64,000 bases of DNA from Stomoxys calcitrans (GCF_963082655.1 NC_081553.1:206671435-206735434), one strand, 5' to 3'; counted from the stretch's first letter, positions 19,765 through 31,745 are shown. Notes: generated by a model from the sequence alone, not told the origin. Translations and numbers: made by a program.

Positions 19765-21830
19765 ACTAGCTGACCCGGGCCCGCTCCGCTGCGCCTTCTT
19801 TTACTTTATATGGAACATAAGTTTCCTTGGAATATTTATTTTCGACAATTAAAGAGCTTTTAATGAAATTCCATGCTAACTTGACTAACAGTTTAACAAT
19901 ATAAGTACCTTTATCTGAATCCCGTATGTTCTTTATTGGTCTACGAATTTAAGTTTGGATGTAAGGTGTACTCCATTCTTAAAATACTTCATTTCAGCCC
20001 GATATTCTCATGATGTCTGATTTAGTGGTGTTTTCGGGGGTGAGGTTGTCCCCCAGATACTTGTCCCTGAAAAAATATCTGCATCGTGCTCTTCTCTCAT
20101 TTATTTAAACTCCATATTGCCATTGGCTTAAGAGGAGTTTACAGGATGAGGCGTCCTCCAAACACATGGCCCCAAAATAGGTTATCAAATTCGTTTTCTA
20201 ATCTGAAATACCTTTCATTTGACACACATATTGGCATGGTCGAAAAGTATTTTCCCTTTGGGGGTGTTTTGGGAAAGGGGTGATGCCCTAAATACCTGGT
20301 TCTACATTTGGATATCAAATTCGTATTCTACTCAAAAAAAATACCTTTATTTGAGCCCCATTGCTAAAAAATTGATGTTTGTGGAGTATTTTGGGAAAGG
20401 GGTAGACTCCCAGAAAATTGGTCCCGAAAGTGGGTATCAATTCTTGCTCTACCCCCCAATACCTTTCATTTAAGCTCCACATTGACATGGTCGCCCAATT
20501 ATGGGCGTTTGGGAATGGGATGGTCCCCCAAACACTAAGCCCAGAAAATATATCAGCAACATTTTATTTTCATTTATTTGAACTCCATATTGCCATTGCC
20601 CTCAAAATTGGATATCAAATTCGTTTTCTAATCTCATTTAAACTCCTTATTGCAAAAGTCTGCAAATACGTCCGATTTGGGGTATTGGCTCTAAAAACTA
20701 TGAATATTTAATAGTTCCACTCTCTTTAAGACCCAAAATGTCTTGGTGAGCAAATTCGTCCTATTTGGGGGTTGTTATAGTGGTGGGACATCCCCTAGAC
20801 AGTTGGTCCCTCATGTTGATATCAGATACGTGGTCTACTCCCACATACCTTTATTTTGAGCCCCATATTTCCATAGTCGGCAAACATGACCGGCTTGGGG
20901 GGTGTTTCGAGGGATGGGAAGCCACTCAGTGAGTTGGCCTTGAAAATATATATCGGATTCGTGTTCCACTTTAAAAACCCTCTTACTATTTGGGTGGTGT
21001 TGTGGGGTTGGGGTGGCCCCATAGACACTTTTCCCGAATATTGATATCAGATTCTTGCTTTACTCCCAAAGACCTTTCATTTAAGTCCCATATTGCTATG
21101 GTCGTAAATTTGTGCCCTTTGGGGGATGTTTTTGGGGAGAGGCGGCCCCCCAAAACACTTGGTCCCATATTTGGATATCAGATTCTAATTCTACACTCGA
21201 ATACCTTTTATTTAAGCCCCATATTCCCATGGTTAGTAAAAAAGGCCTGTTTGGGGCTGTTTTGGGGAAGGGGTGGACCCCCGGAAACGTGGTCCCACAT
21301 TTGGATGTTAGATTCGTATTCTACTCGCAAATACCTTTGATTTGAGTTCCATATTGCCATGGGTGTTTTGGGGGTTGGGGTGGTCCCCCTAACACTTGGT
21401 CCTACAATTAGATATCATATACGTTTTCTTATCCTAAATACCTTTCATTTGAGTCCCATATTGTCGTGATTGGTCTAAATATATGTTTGGTAGGTTTTAG
21501 GGTGGGGCGGCCCCCCTAGGTACCCCATTCAAAATTTGGATAACAAATTTTTATTTTTAGGGTACTAAATGAGAACACACAAAATTTCGCTTAAATCGCA
21601 CCACCCACCTCCGAGATCTGGCTTTTTTGAAAATTAGGGTAAGGGGGAGGGTCCGCCCTCCTCCATATATCAAAAAAAATGTAGTACCCTGTTTTCACCA
21701 CGGTATCATTATGCACCATCTGTGAAAATTTCAAGAAAATCGGTTCAGCCGTTTCTGAGTCCATAAGGAACACACAAACATACAAACAAACATTCCTACA
21801 AACAAACACAAATTGATGTTTATATATAAG
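19765..21830 (+). repeat. CTAGCTG-family tandem-unit element, copy 1
   Basis: It opens ACTAGCTGACCCGGGCCCGC and GCTGCGCCTTCTTTTAC. It is built of about a dozen ~120-150 bp degenerate units carrying AAATACCTTTCATTTGAG, CCCATATTGCCATGGTCG, TTTGGGGTGTTTTGGGG and CTTGGTCCCAAATTTGG-like words. It closes with AAAATCGGTTCAGCCGTTTC, ACACACAAACATACAAACAA and TATATATAAG. No protein is encoded. The class is unknown to me; a Helitron-type origin is possible but unproven. Confidence 0.7.
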
Positions 21831-22425
21831 ACTAGCTGGACAGGGCCCGATCCGCTGGGCCTTCTTTCACTCTCTTATTTTATTTGAGCACTATACTGGT
21901 GGTAAGGTGGACACCCATATATCATATTAATGCTCTGATCTCAAATACATTTAATTTGAACCCCATATTGTCATTATTAGTCTATATTTCCATTTGGCGG
22001 GCTTTGGAGGTGGAGCTGCCCCCAGGTATCTCACATCAAATAATTTTTATGGGGAGGGTCCGCCCAAGAAAGTTTGGATGTAAGATCTACTTCATTACCT
22101 TGGTATTGGTAGTGAATTGGAGTAGTCAAACCCTTTGCCCCGAAAGTGGATATCAGATTCATATTCTACTCCCAAAAACCACATTTGAGTCTCATATTAC
22201 ATTCATATATATGTGTGGTTTAGGGGGAGTTTATGAAGTGAAACATACGGTAAATATATCCTGGTGGGCGGTTTTTGAGGGTGGGGAGGCTCTTCGGACA
22301 CCAAGTAATAAATTTTTGTGTCACATTTGTACTCCACTCTTAAATATCTTTCTACCATCTGTGAAAATTTCGTGAAAATCTGTTGAGCCGTTTTTGAGTC
22401 TATACGAAACAGACAAACAAACTAA
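21831..22425 (+). repeat. CTAGCTG-family element, copy 2, head-to-tail with copy 1
   Basis: It begins ACTAGCTGGACAGGGCCCGA directly after copy 1 ends, and has only three or four units before ATCTGTTGAGCCGTTTTTGA and AACAGACAAACAAACTA. Confidence 0.65.
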
Positions 22426-22762
22426 ATGAAATTTGGGACAGTGAGTTGTGTTAAGCCATCCCTCTTTAATTTGGTCCAGATCGGTCTAGATTTGGATATA
22501 GATAGATCATAGATCGGTTCAGATTTGAACATAGCTGTCACATAGACCGATCTCTCGATTTAAGTTCTTGCGCCCATAAAAGGCGCATTTATTGTCCGAT
22601 TTTGCCAACATTTGGAACAGTGAGTTGTGTTAGGCCCTTCGACATCCTTCTTAAATTTTGCCCCGATCGGTCCAGATTTGGATATAGCTGCCATATTAAC
22701 CGATCCCTCGATTTGAGGTTTTGAGCCCATAAGCCCATTTGAGTCCGATTTAAGGTTTTAAA
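22426..22762 (+). mobile_element. DINE-like subfamily 1 fragment
   Basis: About two tandem units with TTTGGGACAGTGAGTTGTGT and GGATATAGCTGCCATATTAA; both ends are missing. It separates two CTAGCTG-family stretches. Confidence 0.6.
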
Positions 22763-23443
22763 CCCCCTTCCAATAACAGGAAATTATCAAGCCTATACCT
22801 CCTTCCTGACCATATTTGTTATCTACTTCCGAATACCTTTCATTCGAGTCCCATATTGTCATTATCGTCCAATAAACCTATTTTGGGGTGTTTTGTGATC
22901 GGGGAGGGCCCCCCAGTTACTTGTACCCATTTTATGATACAAAATCCGTACTCTACTCCTGAGTATCTTCAATTTGAGTCCCATTTGTAACGAACGGTTC
23001 ACTTTTATTTTTGGGTCGTACTTTTGGGGTAAGGGGGAGGGTCCCCCCTCGCCCCCTTCCGATATTAACAAATTATAAAGCCTATACCTCCTTCCTGACC
23101 TTTTCGTAATCTAATCCCAAATACCTTTTATTCGAGTCCGATATTGTCATTATCGTCCAATAAACCTATTTTTGGGGGGTTTTGGGGTCGGGGCGGCCCC
23201 CAGTTACTTACACCCATTTTATGATACAAAATTCGTACTCTACTCCCGAATAGCTTTCATTTGAGATCCATATCGTCCCGATCGGTCTTCTTTTATTTTT
23301 GGATGGTACTTTTGGAGTAAGGAGGAGGGTCCGCCCCCTCTTGCAATATCAAGAAATTATATAGCCTATTGCTCCTTACGGACCTCCCCCATAATGTGTG
23401 AAAATTTCAAGGAAATCGGTTTAGCCATTTTTGAGTCTATACG
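22763..23443 (+). repeat. CTAGCTG-family fragment
   Basis: Two repeats of a longer unit containing AAGCCTATACCTCCTTCCTG, CATTATCGTCCAATAAACCT and GGGGTAAGGGGGAGGGTCC, closing with AAATCGGTTTAGCCATTTTT. The 5' end is missing. Confidence 0.6.
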
Positions 23444-23444
23444 T

Positions 23445-23695
23445 CTCATATATCAATGAGTGCAGTCCGATTCAAGTTCAAGCTGAATGATTAAGGGTCT
23501 CCTTTTTATAGTCGAGTCCGAACGAGTCCTCTTTGGAGAGAAGTTTTTACATGGCATAGTACCTCACAAATGTCGCCAGCATTAGGAGGGGAAAAACCAC
23601 CGCTGAAATTTTTTTTTGATAGTCTTACCAGGATTCGAACTCAGGTGTTCAGCGTCATATTCGGACATGCTATCCTCTGCGCTACGAAGGTTTCC
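23445..23695 (-). repeat. SINE family 1
   Basis: Plus strand carries ATATCAATGAGTGCAGTCCG, ATTCGAACTCAGGTGTTC (B box complement) and GCTATCCTCTGCGCTACG (A box complement). The 3' end is missing, as it begins at CTCATATATCAATGAG. Confidence 0.75.
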
Positions 23696-23749
23696 AATAC
23701 AATATATTCTCATCAAAATCTTAGACGATTCAACGACATCCGTTAGCTC

Positions 23750-23925
23750 CCTCGATTTTAAAGTTGAGAGCCAGCTTGGATTGCCAGTACGCCAGTCTCG
23801 GGTTCGACCCCCATCAAGGGCTTTAGTCGACTACTATGTATATGCACAAAGTGGGTCCTATAGTCTTAGCCTATCTAGCTTTGTCCATATGTCTATCTGT
23901 CTGTAAGTTGTCATCATGCCACATT
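23750..23925 (+). repeat. SINE family 2-like sequence
   Basis: CTTGGATTGCCAGTACG and GGGTTCGACCCCCATCAAGG align with CCTGGATTACCAGTGC and GCTCGATTCCCGCCGAAAG of the family 2 copy at 62490-62652 (minus strand). A short CTGTCTGT-rich piece follows. Confidence 0.4.
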
Positions 23926-25049
23926 GTATAAAATCAAAGCTACTGGTACTGAGAAGTTTTTGTCCAAAGATCTCATGTAGCTTATATAACAAACTATATC
24001 CTGATGTAGCTCTCATAAACCATAACCCGATTTGATTTCAAGAAAAACTCTAAACCAAATTTCTCACCCATCTGCCAAACGGATATATCTTATCTCCTTC
24101 GCACTGCCAGTTATCATCCCCCTTCGTCAATTTCAATATACAATTATCACTATCGCTATTTTTCTCAGTGCACTCACATCATCGTTGTATGGGTGTTTAT
24201 GTCTTTTGTTTATGACTGAATTATAATGGGGCATCTTGTACTCCTATTTTCTCCCTTTATTTCTTTTCATCTCATTGTTGTGACAAAACCGTTGTCATAT
24301 TTTGCTTTCGTGGTGTTCACATGTCAACCCATTGGGCCGTCATTTAGTCATTCACTCCAACACCATGCTATGGCCAAGTTTGTTGTTATTGTCAAGTCAT
24401 TTTTTTCAGCTTCTTTTTATTTTCTCTCACTTGTGTGGATGTGTTTTGAATGGCTGTTGTCTTTTACTTCTATGGCACATTCAATGTTGTCTTCATTTCC
24501 ATTATTTTATCTCCTGTCATAAGTGTTAGAGAGGGAGAGAGAGAGAGAGCGAGCGAGCGAGAGACCATGACTTGAAGTTAAAGATTGTTAGGGGTGCGAC
24601 TTGGAGTATACTCGTAAGTGTTTTTTTTTTTTCCCTATGAAGCCAAGGCTTACTTTGTTGACTGTTGTTCTGTTGGGTTCGCTCGCAAACTTGCCTACAA
24701 TATTGCTGGCGATAAGAATTTTTTATGAATTAAATGACTTTCTGCTTGCAATGTCATGTGGAATGTTGACAATGCCTTGTATGGGAATATATTTTGCAAA
24801 GTTTTTTTTTTCTTTTTTTTTTTTTTGTTATTCACATAGAAGAGCAAATCATGTGGTAGTATGCGCTGGCTTAACTCCGGAAAGCCTTGATCATCATTTG
24901 CTGCAAGTCTAGAGCGAAATGTTTTATGGTGCAAATGTTAATTAAGTTGAGAGCGATATGTTGTAAGTCATGCTAACCTCCTTTAGAAACTTTTTGCTTA
25001 ACATCAACGGCGGTATGTTTGTATGAGTGCATTGTAAAATTACAGTAGT
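23926..25049. other. Non-repetitive AT-rich interval with microsatellites
   Basis: Contains a GA/GC-GA tract at about 24528-24563 and long T runs at 24620-24632 and 24804-24826. Some open frames are rich in hydrophobic residues (for example 24226-24522) but lack similarity, splice context or a conserved domain, so I do not call a gene. Confidence 0.45.
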
Positions 25050-25154
25050 ATAGCCGAACCCGGCCCGCTCCGCTGCGCCTTCTTTAACTCTCTAATATTT
25101 TTTTAGGGTGGGGACACTTCTCTTTTAATGTGGATATCGAATTCATGCCACTTG

Positions 25155-25438
25155 TGGCCTATGTCCGCCTATGACGCTGAACGCCTGCGTTCGAATGCTG
25201 GCGAGAACATCTGACAAAATTTAAAGCGGTGGCTATACCCTCTTAAAGCTTGCGACATTTGCAAGGTACCATGCCATGCATGGTCATATAAAAAATTCTC
25301 ACCCATAGAGGTGTCTCACAGCGTCACGCCGTCCGGACTCGACTGTAAAAAAATGTCCATAATCATTGAGTTTAAACTTGAATCGAAAAACACTCTTTGA
25401 TGTGTGAGAATTTTGCCCCTGCTCGGTTCCTGAGCATA
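25155..25438 (+). repeat. SINE family 1 lacking the A box
   Basis: GTGGCCTATGTCCGCCTATG shows the head GGCC joined straight to ATGTCCGCC, with the A-box segment deleted. The B box is mutated (CGTTCGAATGCTGG). The remaining body and 3' end are typical. Confidence 0.7.
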
Positions 25439-25641
25439 TTTCTACTCTCCTTCCATATGCCCTTCTTTTGAGTCCTATATTACCGTACTGGCAAAAATTT
25501 CAGGGGGTATTTCGGGAATGGGATGGCCACCCAGACACTGAGGGTGAGACCCCAGGTTCATTGTTTCGAAAATGAGTATCAATATCTGAAAAGTAATCAA
25601 TTTCCACCCCAAATAGCTTTTATTTAAGTCACATATTACCA

Positions 25642-25930
25642 AGGAGGCCACGCTGAACGCCTGGGTTCGAATCCTGGCGAGACCATCAGAAAAAATTTTC
25701 AGCGGTGGTTTTCCCCTCCTAATGCGGGCAACATTTGTGTGGTACTATGCCATGTAAAACTTCTCTCCAAAGAGGTGTCGCACTGCGGCATGCCGTTCGG
25801 ACTCGGCTATAAAAAGGGAGGCCCCTTATCATTGAGCTTAAGCTTTAATCGGACTGTACTCATTGATATGTGAGAAGTTTGCCCCTGTTCCATAGTGGAA
25901 TGTTCAGGGGCAAAATTTGCAATTTTATTA
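25642..25930 (+). repeat. SINE family 1 lacking the A box, second case
   Basis: AAGGAGGCCACGCTGAACGC shows GGAGGCCA joined to CGCTGAACGC, a larger deletion than in the neighbour at 25155. The B box GGTTCGAATCCTGGCGAGAC is perfect. Confidence 0.75.
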
Positions 25931-26115
25931 CCATGGTCGGTAAATACGTCCGATTAGGGAGGTATTTTGGGGTGGGGCGGCTGCCCAAATGCATGTCACT
26001 TCAATTGAATATCAAATTCATTTTTTTTTTCTCTTAAGCACCTTTCGTTTGCGATCTGTATTGTCGTGACTGGTCATATATCCATTTGACGGGTTTTGGG
26101 CGGCCCCCGAGACTA

Positions 26116-26568
26116 AAATAGAGAAATCGGTTTATATGGAAGCTGTATCAGGCTATGGACCAATTCAGATCACGTATGACACCTTTTGACACGTATGTTT
26201 AAGGTTATGGGAAAAGCCGTTGAAAAAAATTTCAGCCAAATCGGATAATAACTGCATCCTCTAGAGACTCAAGAAGTCAAGAACCCCGATCGGTTTATAA
26301 GACAGCTATATCAGGTTATGGACCGATTTAAACCATACTAAGCACAGTTGTTGAAAATTATATTGAAACACTTCGTGCAAAATTTAAGCCAAATCGGAAA
26401 GGAATTGCGCCCTCTAGTGGTTGAACAAGTCAAGATCCAAAATCGGTTTTTATGGCAACTATATCATACAATGGACCAATATGGCCTATTTTCAATCGCA
26501 TCCAACCTACAATAATAAGAAGTATTTGTGCTAAATTTCAAGTGGCTAGCTTTTCTGCTTCCCAAGTT
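26116..26568 (-). mobile_element. DINE-like subfamily 2 fragment
   Basis: Three units with ATCGGTTTATATGGAAGC, CTCAAGAAGTCAAGAACCC and GCGCCCTCTAGTGG, plus AATAATAAGAAGTATTTGTG of the core-proximal part. The hairpin end and (GTCY)n are absent. Confidence 0.6.
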
Positions 26569-27665
26569 TAGGGACATACCAATCTTCGAGATCTGTTGTT
26601 CTTGAAAATTGGGGTAATGAGAAGTGCTTTCTAGGGGAGGGATGCCCCATCAGGCATTTCGACTCAAATATGGATATCAATTTCGTGCTCCACTCCCAAA
26701 TCCCGTTAATTTGAGCCCCATATTGCCATGGTCGGTAAGTATGAACCGTTTGGAGGGTGTTTTGGGGTTGAGGCGGCCACCAGCACTTTGCCCAGAAAAT
26801 AGATATCAAATTCGTTCGAATTCCGCTATTGTCGGAAATGAGGTTCAGTTTAGGGGGTGCTTTACGGGGCTTTGCTCCAAAATTGGATATCAAAATCGTT
26901 TTCTACTCTCAAATACGTTTCATTTGAGTCCCATACTGTCATAATGGGTCAAATAACATATTTGACATATTTTTAGTAGGAAAAGCCATATTTATAATCT
27001 ACTCACAAATACCTTTCATTTGAGTCCCATATAGCCATGATCGACAGATATACGCATTTGAAGGTATTTGGGGCTGGGATGATCTCCCATTACTTGGACC
27101 TAATTTTTTTATGCCATATTTGTTACCTACTGTCGAATACTTTTCATTTGAGTCCCATGTTGACACGAACGTCAAATATATCGGTTTAGAGGAGTCTTTG
27201 GATTGGGGAGGCCCGCTGGGTACTTGGACCCAAATTTTAATACGATATTCGTTTTCTAGTCACAAATACCTTTCATTTGATACCCATATTGAGCCTATCG
27301 GTCCACTTTTGGTTTTGGGAGGCGTTTTTGGGATAAGGGGGAAGGTCCGACTCCTTTCGATTTCTTGAAATTAGATAGCCTATGTTTCCTTCCACAAAAA
27401 TTTAAAAAAAATGGGTTCAGCTTTTTTTGATTCTGCGGAACATACAAACAAACCGAGTCTCATATAATTATGATGGGTCATTTAACCATTTGAGACGTTT
27501 TAGGGGGTTGGGGTGACCGCCTACACTTCGATCTGATTTTGTATGCCAAATTCGTAATCTACTCCCGAATACCTTTCATTTGAGTCCCATATGTATATGG
27601 ACGTTCAATTTTTCTACTTAGAAGTTTTGGGGTTAGGGCGACTTTCTAGGTATTTAGACCCAGCT
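26569..27665 (+). repeat. CTAGCTG-family fragment
   Basis: Seven or eight units with TTTCATTTGAGTCCCATA and GGTGTTTTGGGGTTGAGG; an end-like AATGGGTTCAGCTTTTTTTG, ACATACAAACAAACC occurs near 27410-27455, followed by further units, suggesting two overlapping copies. Confidence 0.6.
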
Positions 27666-28735
27666 TGGTCACCAGAAGAATACCTCAAGGAGTTGTACTG
27701 TCTTGCTACTTTGGAATATAGCCATTAACAATATATTATTGTCTCTGGAAGAAAAAGGGGTAAAAGTGGTCACGTATGCGGATGACGTGGCAATTGCGGT
27801 AAGGGGAAAGTTTCCCAGCACTCCTAGAGATAAACTTCAGGAAGCTCTTCGTGCAACAGCTCAGTGGGCTACAGAAAGTGGTCTTGGTATAAATCCGTGC
27901 AGAGTAGTTCTTTTCAGCAGGAGATACAATTTATATGTCTGCTGGCACCTGTGTCCTTCGGAGGAGAGAATGTTCCATTTACAGAAAGAGCAAAATACCC
28001 AGGGGTTTTGCTGGACAGGAAATTGAACTTCAAATCCAACATTTTGTAAAGGGCAAGAAAGACAACTCTCGCCCTATACAACTGCAAAAGATCTGTGGCA
28101 AAAGTTGGGGGTTTAGACCGCGTGTCATGCATTGGGTGTATACTGCAGTTGTCAGACCTATAATGCTATATGGTGTTGTGGTCTGGTGGACGGCGCTTCA
28201 AAAGTCCACCTCCTGTTCAATACTCAACCTCATCCAAAGGATGGCTTGTTTGCGCATCACAGCCACACTGAGGACGACACCATCTGATGCACTGAAAATA
28301 ATGCTAGATGTACCCCAGGACGTTGTGACTAGACAAATTGCTGCGACCACTGCCGTGAGGCTAAGGGAGCTCTTTCTTTGGTCTTGTGGTGGGTATGGAC
28401 ACTGTGTTATCCTTGATTCCAGGTCAGATGTTCCCGCCAGAGCCGCTTTTTTATAAAAAGTACTGTACGACTATTCCTGATAGAATCGATTGGAACTACT
28501 GATGGTTCGAACTAGACGACCAGATGGGCTTTGAGGTGTACTTTAAAGATCTAGAACTGGTCATATCGAAAAGGCCCGAAGGGCAACGAATAATAGACAG
28601 TCACAAAGAGGGGGATGTGATCATTCCAAAACTATGTGGCGTAATCTAGACTTGAAGTGCTCCACTGCTTTGCTGTCATGAACACCACTCAGGTCGGACC
28701 TCACTAGTCCAGCCTGTGTGCTGCTCACAGCTATC
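27666..28735 (+). pseudogene. Non-LTR reverse transcriptase fragment (family A), RNase H deleted
   Basis: From 27703 the frame reads WNIAINNILLSLEEKGVKVV, TYADDVAIAV and GKFPSTPRDKLQEALRATAQ. YADD is the RT catalytic motif, near the 5' end of the fragment. In other frames the thumb and connection follow: HWVYTAVVRPIMLYGVVVWW and LIQRMACLRITATLRTTPSD, then ALKIMLDVP. A linker (PDRIDWN, QMGFEVYFKDL) precedes the expected RNase H, but sequence jumps at about 28578 to a C-terminal segment that matches the minus strand of 32160-32240. At least two frame shifts occur (near 27935 and 28455). In this lineage the full protein would include RNase H. Family assignment within the I/LOA/Jockey group is uncertain. 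Confidence 0.75.
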
Positions 28736-28739
28736 CCGT

Positions 28740-28978
28740 TCCGGGAAAAAAAAGTGGGGATTTTTGAGCACTATCCAAAAAATGGGTAGTGCTCAAATAA
28801 AGATTTGGCAGCCCAAACATATTTTCAAAAAGCCGAGGCGACCAAATTTAGGGTCCTACCAAGGGGTGCCAGGATCACCTAAGGCTTTGAAATTTTGCAC
28901 ATGATCTCATTAACACCTCAGTTCTAAACATCAAACATTTCCTATTTCTGCTCCGGTTCTCAAATGGCAGATTTTTTA
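28740..28978 (-). repeat. Unclassified dispersed repeat
   Basis: The minus strand contains GCCTTAGGTGATCCTGGCAC and TTTGGGCTGCCAAATCTT; 48701-48818 (plus) has ACCTTAGGTGGTCCAGGCGC and TCGGGCTGCCAAATCATT in the same order. A shorter match with CTCAAACGGCAGG lies at about 62690. No coding sequence seen. Confidence 0.5.
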
Positions 28979-28981
28979 CTA

Positions 28982-29219
28982 TTGGGTTGCCCAAAAAGTA
29001 ATTGCGGATTTTTTAAAAGAAAGTAAATGCATTTTTAATAAAACTTAGAACGAACTTTAACCAAATATAATTTTTTTTACACTTTTTTTCTAAAGTGAGC
29101 TAAAAGTAACAGCTGATAACTGACAGAAGAAAGAATGCAATTACAGAGTCACAAGCTGTGAAAAAATTTGTCAACGCCGACTATATGAAAAATCCGCAAT
29201 TACTTTTTGGGCAATCCAA
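28982..29219. mobile_element. Mariner-type MITE, copy 4
   Basis: A 238-bp TA-flanked MITE with intact left repeat and one substitution in the right (GCAATCCAA). Confidence 0.9.
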
Positions 29220-29221
29220 TA

Positions 29222-29957
29222 GCTTTTTTTCGTTTTTATCCCACTTTGTGCTGGTTGGGTAATGTACCGGCATCCACTGAAGATGTTTTCTGCCCAAGGA
29301 TTGTTTCTTCTCCATTTATTGTTGCTACAATGACTACAACTCTTTGTTAAAACACATTTTAAAAGCTTTCCCAAAAATCTTCCTTACTTGCTTTTTTCCC
29401 CTTAGATTCCAAATTATTAGGCATATTTACCCCCTTCGCGCATATATTTCGTCTTTTTAGTGGCTAATTTAAATTCTACTAATTTTTCATTAAATATTAG
29501 TTCCTATAAAGGACAATGCCCTATTACATGGTCCAGCAAAACCCACTCACGCCACTAATTATATATACGAGAGTGTGTGTGTATGTGAATGTTTCAGCCG
29601 AAAGGCCAAAAAACCTTTCGCCAGCCATATATGACATTCCCAATTGTACTATTGCGGCATGTTTGGAATTCCTCGCCATAGTTTCGCATTCTGACGGAGC
29701 ATTGTGGAAAATCCACAGTAAAACATTTGCAATGAGAATGGCAGAAAAGTTGTGTAAGTGATCGTCATAAATAATAAAGTTACCCATGTCTAGTTGTCGG
29801 CCTAACTACCTCAACGACGAAAAACAACTGAAAAGAACACACAAAAAAAAAAAGACCAAAGCAAACTTAACGAAATGACATGAAATAAACAAAACAATAC
29901 TAGGAAGCAGCGAAGCTAGTTGCAAAAATCCACGCGTCACACAGTGGTTGAAATCTC
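29222..29957. other. Non-repetitive AT-rich interval
   Basis: No convincing gene. Overlapping open frames on both strands near 29516-29787 are short and lack any recognisable domain. Confidence 0.4.
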
Positions 29958-31236
29958 AAAAAGTCAAACAAGTAACAGCGTGCTAAGTTCGGCCGGGCCG
30001 CATCTTATATACCCTGCATCATGGATCGCATTTGTAGAGTTCTTTTCCCGGCATCTGTTCTTAGGCAAAAAAGGAGAGAAAAAAGATTTTCTCTGCTATT
30101 AGAGCGATATCAAGCAATGGTGAGGTTCGGACCACAAGTAAATGTCAGCCAATTCGAATAAGAATTGCGCCCTTTGGGGGCTCAAGAAGTAAAATAGAGA
30201 GATCGATTTATATGGGAGCTGTAACACGTATGCTGATGGTCATGAGAGGATTCGTCGTACAAAATTTTAAGCAAATCGGATAGGAATTGCGCCCTCTAGA
30301 AGCTCAAGAAGTGAAGATCCCATATCGGTTTATATGGCAGCTATATCAGGTTATGAACCGATTTTAACCTTATTTAGCACAGTTGTTGAAAGTCATAATA
30401 AAATCGCGCAAAATTTCAGCCAAATCGGATAGGAATTGCGCCCTCTAGAAGCTCAAGAAGTCAAGATCCCAGATCGGTTTATATGGCGGCTGTATCAAGG
30501 TTATTAACCGATTTAAACCATACTTGGAACAGTTGTTGGATACCATAATAAAATACGTCGCGCAAAATTTCAGCCAAATCGAATAGGAATTGCGCCCTCT
30601 AGTGGCTCAATAAGTCAAGATCCCAGATCGGTTTATATGGCAGCTATATCAGGTTATGAACCGAATTGAACCATACTTGGTACAGTTGTTGAGAGTCGTA
30701 GCGAAACACGTCGTGCAAAATTTCATTTCAATCGGATAAGAATTGCGCCCTCTAGAGGCTCAAGAAGTCAAGACCCAAGATAGGTTTATATGGCAGCTAT
30801 TTCAGGTTATGAACCGATTTGAACCACACTTGGCACAATTATTGGATACTATAATAAAACACGTTGGGCAAAATTTCATTTCAATCGGATAAGCCCTCTA
30901 GAGGTTAAAAAAGTAAAGACCCAAGATCGGTTTATATGGCAGCTATATCAAAATATGGACCGATATGGCCCATATCCGACCTACATTTATAAGAAGTATT
31001 TGTGCTAAATTTCAAGCGGCTTGCTTTACTCCTTCGAAAGTTAGCGTGCTTTCGACAGACAGACGGACGGACGGACGGACAGATGGACGGGCGGACGGAC
31101 GGACATGGCTATATCGACATAAAAAGTCAGGACGATCAAGAATATATACACTTTATGCGGTCTCAGACGAATATTTCGAGTAGTTACAAACACAATGACG
31201 AAATTAGTACACCCCCATCCTATGGTGGAGGGTATA
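29958..31236 (-). mobile_element. DINE-like subfamily 2, near complete
   Basis: Plus strand starts AAACAAGTAACAGCGTGC with the hairpin GTTCGGCCGGGCCGCAT (one arm mutated), followed by ATACCCTGCATCATGG, about six units of the GCAGCTATATCAGGTTATG type, a GACGGACGGACGGAC tract at 31062-31105, GATCAAGAATATATAC, and the outer end CCCCCATCCTATGGTGGAGG. Confidence 0.8.
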
Positions 31237-31745
31237 AAAACAAATTTAATGCGATTCAAACTTTGAAGTGCATGATGGCCGGACGAACATAACGCTCAAT
31301 GGACTTGGAATAGCGAAAGAAATGGTGTGAAATGTTAGCCAAATCAGATACGAACAGCACCCCCTAGAGGCTCAAGAAACCAAATCAGATACGAACAGCA
31401 CCCCCTAGTTTATAAGGCAGCTATATCAGGGTTTAGACAGATACCTGTGAGTACTGCACATTAATAGTGGAGGTAATGGGAAAAGTTATTATGCAAGATT
31501 TAAGTCAAATCGTATAACTTTTACTGTCTTTAAAAGGTTAAAAGACCGAACGTCGGTTTAAATAGGAGCTATAACAAAGCTTGAGCCGATTTCGGCTATT
31601 TACGTTCCTAACCGACCTACACCGATGAGAAGAATTTGTGCTAAATGTTTAGGGGTTAGCTTTACTGGTTCACTTTCAATCGAGTTAGAGTAGCCATGCT
31701 TTTTCGGCGGACTGAGAAACGGATGGACGGACAGACGAGCGGACA
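31237..31745 (-). mobile_element. Degenerate DINE-like subfamily 2 remnant
   Basis: Weak units (AGCACCCCCTAGAGGCTCAA appearing twice, AAGGCAGCTATATCAGGG) and a decayed GACGGACAGACGAGCGGAC tract near 31722. It ends where a non-LTR 3' tail begins. Confidence 0.5.

Larger units (their letters stand above)
25050..26115 (+). repeat. CTAGCTG-family element broken by two SINEs
   Basis: The head (AACCCGGCCCGCTCCGCTGC, 25058-25077) is followed by SINEs at 25155-25438 and 25642-25930, with CTAGCTG-family unit sequence between and after (TTTTGAGTCCTATATTACCG, TTTTGGGGTGGGGCGGC). Confidence 0.6.

Noticed and set aside
24226..24522. A 98-codon hydrophobic frame that could be a small membrane protein
   Set aside because: T-rich DNA gives Phe/Leu/Ser-rich frames by chance; overlapping frames look alike and nothing domain-like is present.
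31041..31259. Short frames rich in Arg-Thr-Asp-Gly repeats (TDRRTDGRTDG) as a repeat protein
   Set aside because: They translate the (GTCY)n/(GACR)n tract of DINE-like elements and recur at each copy.
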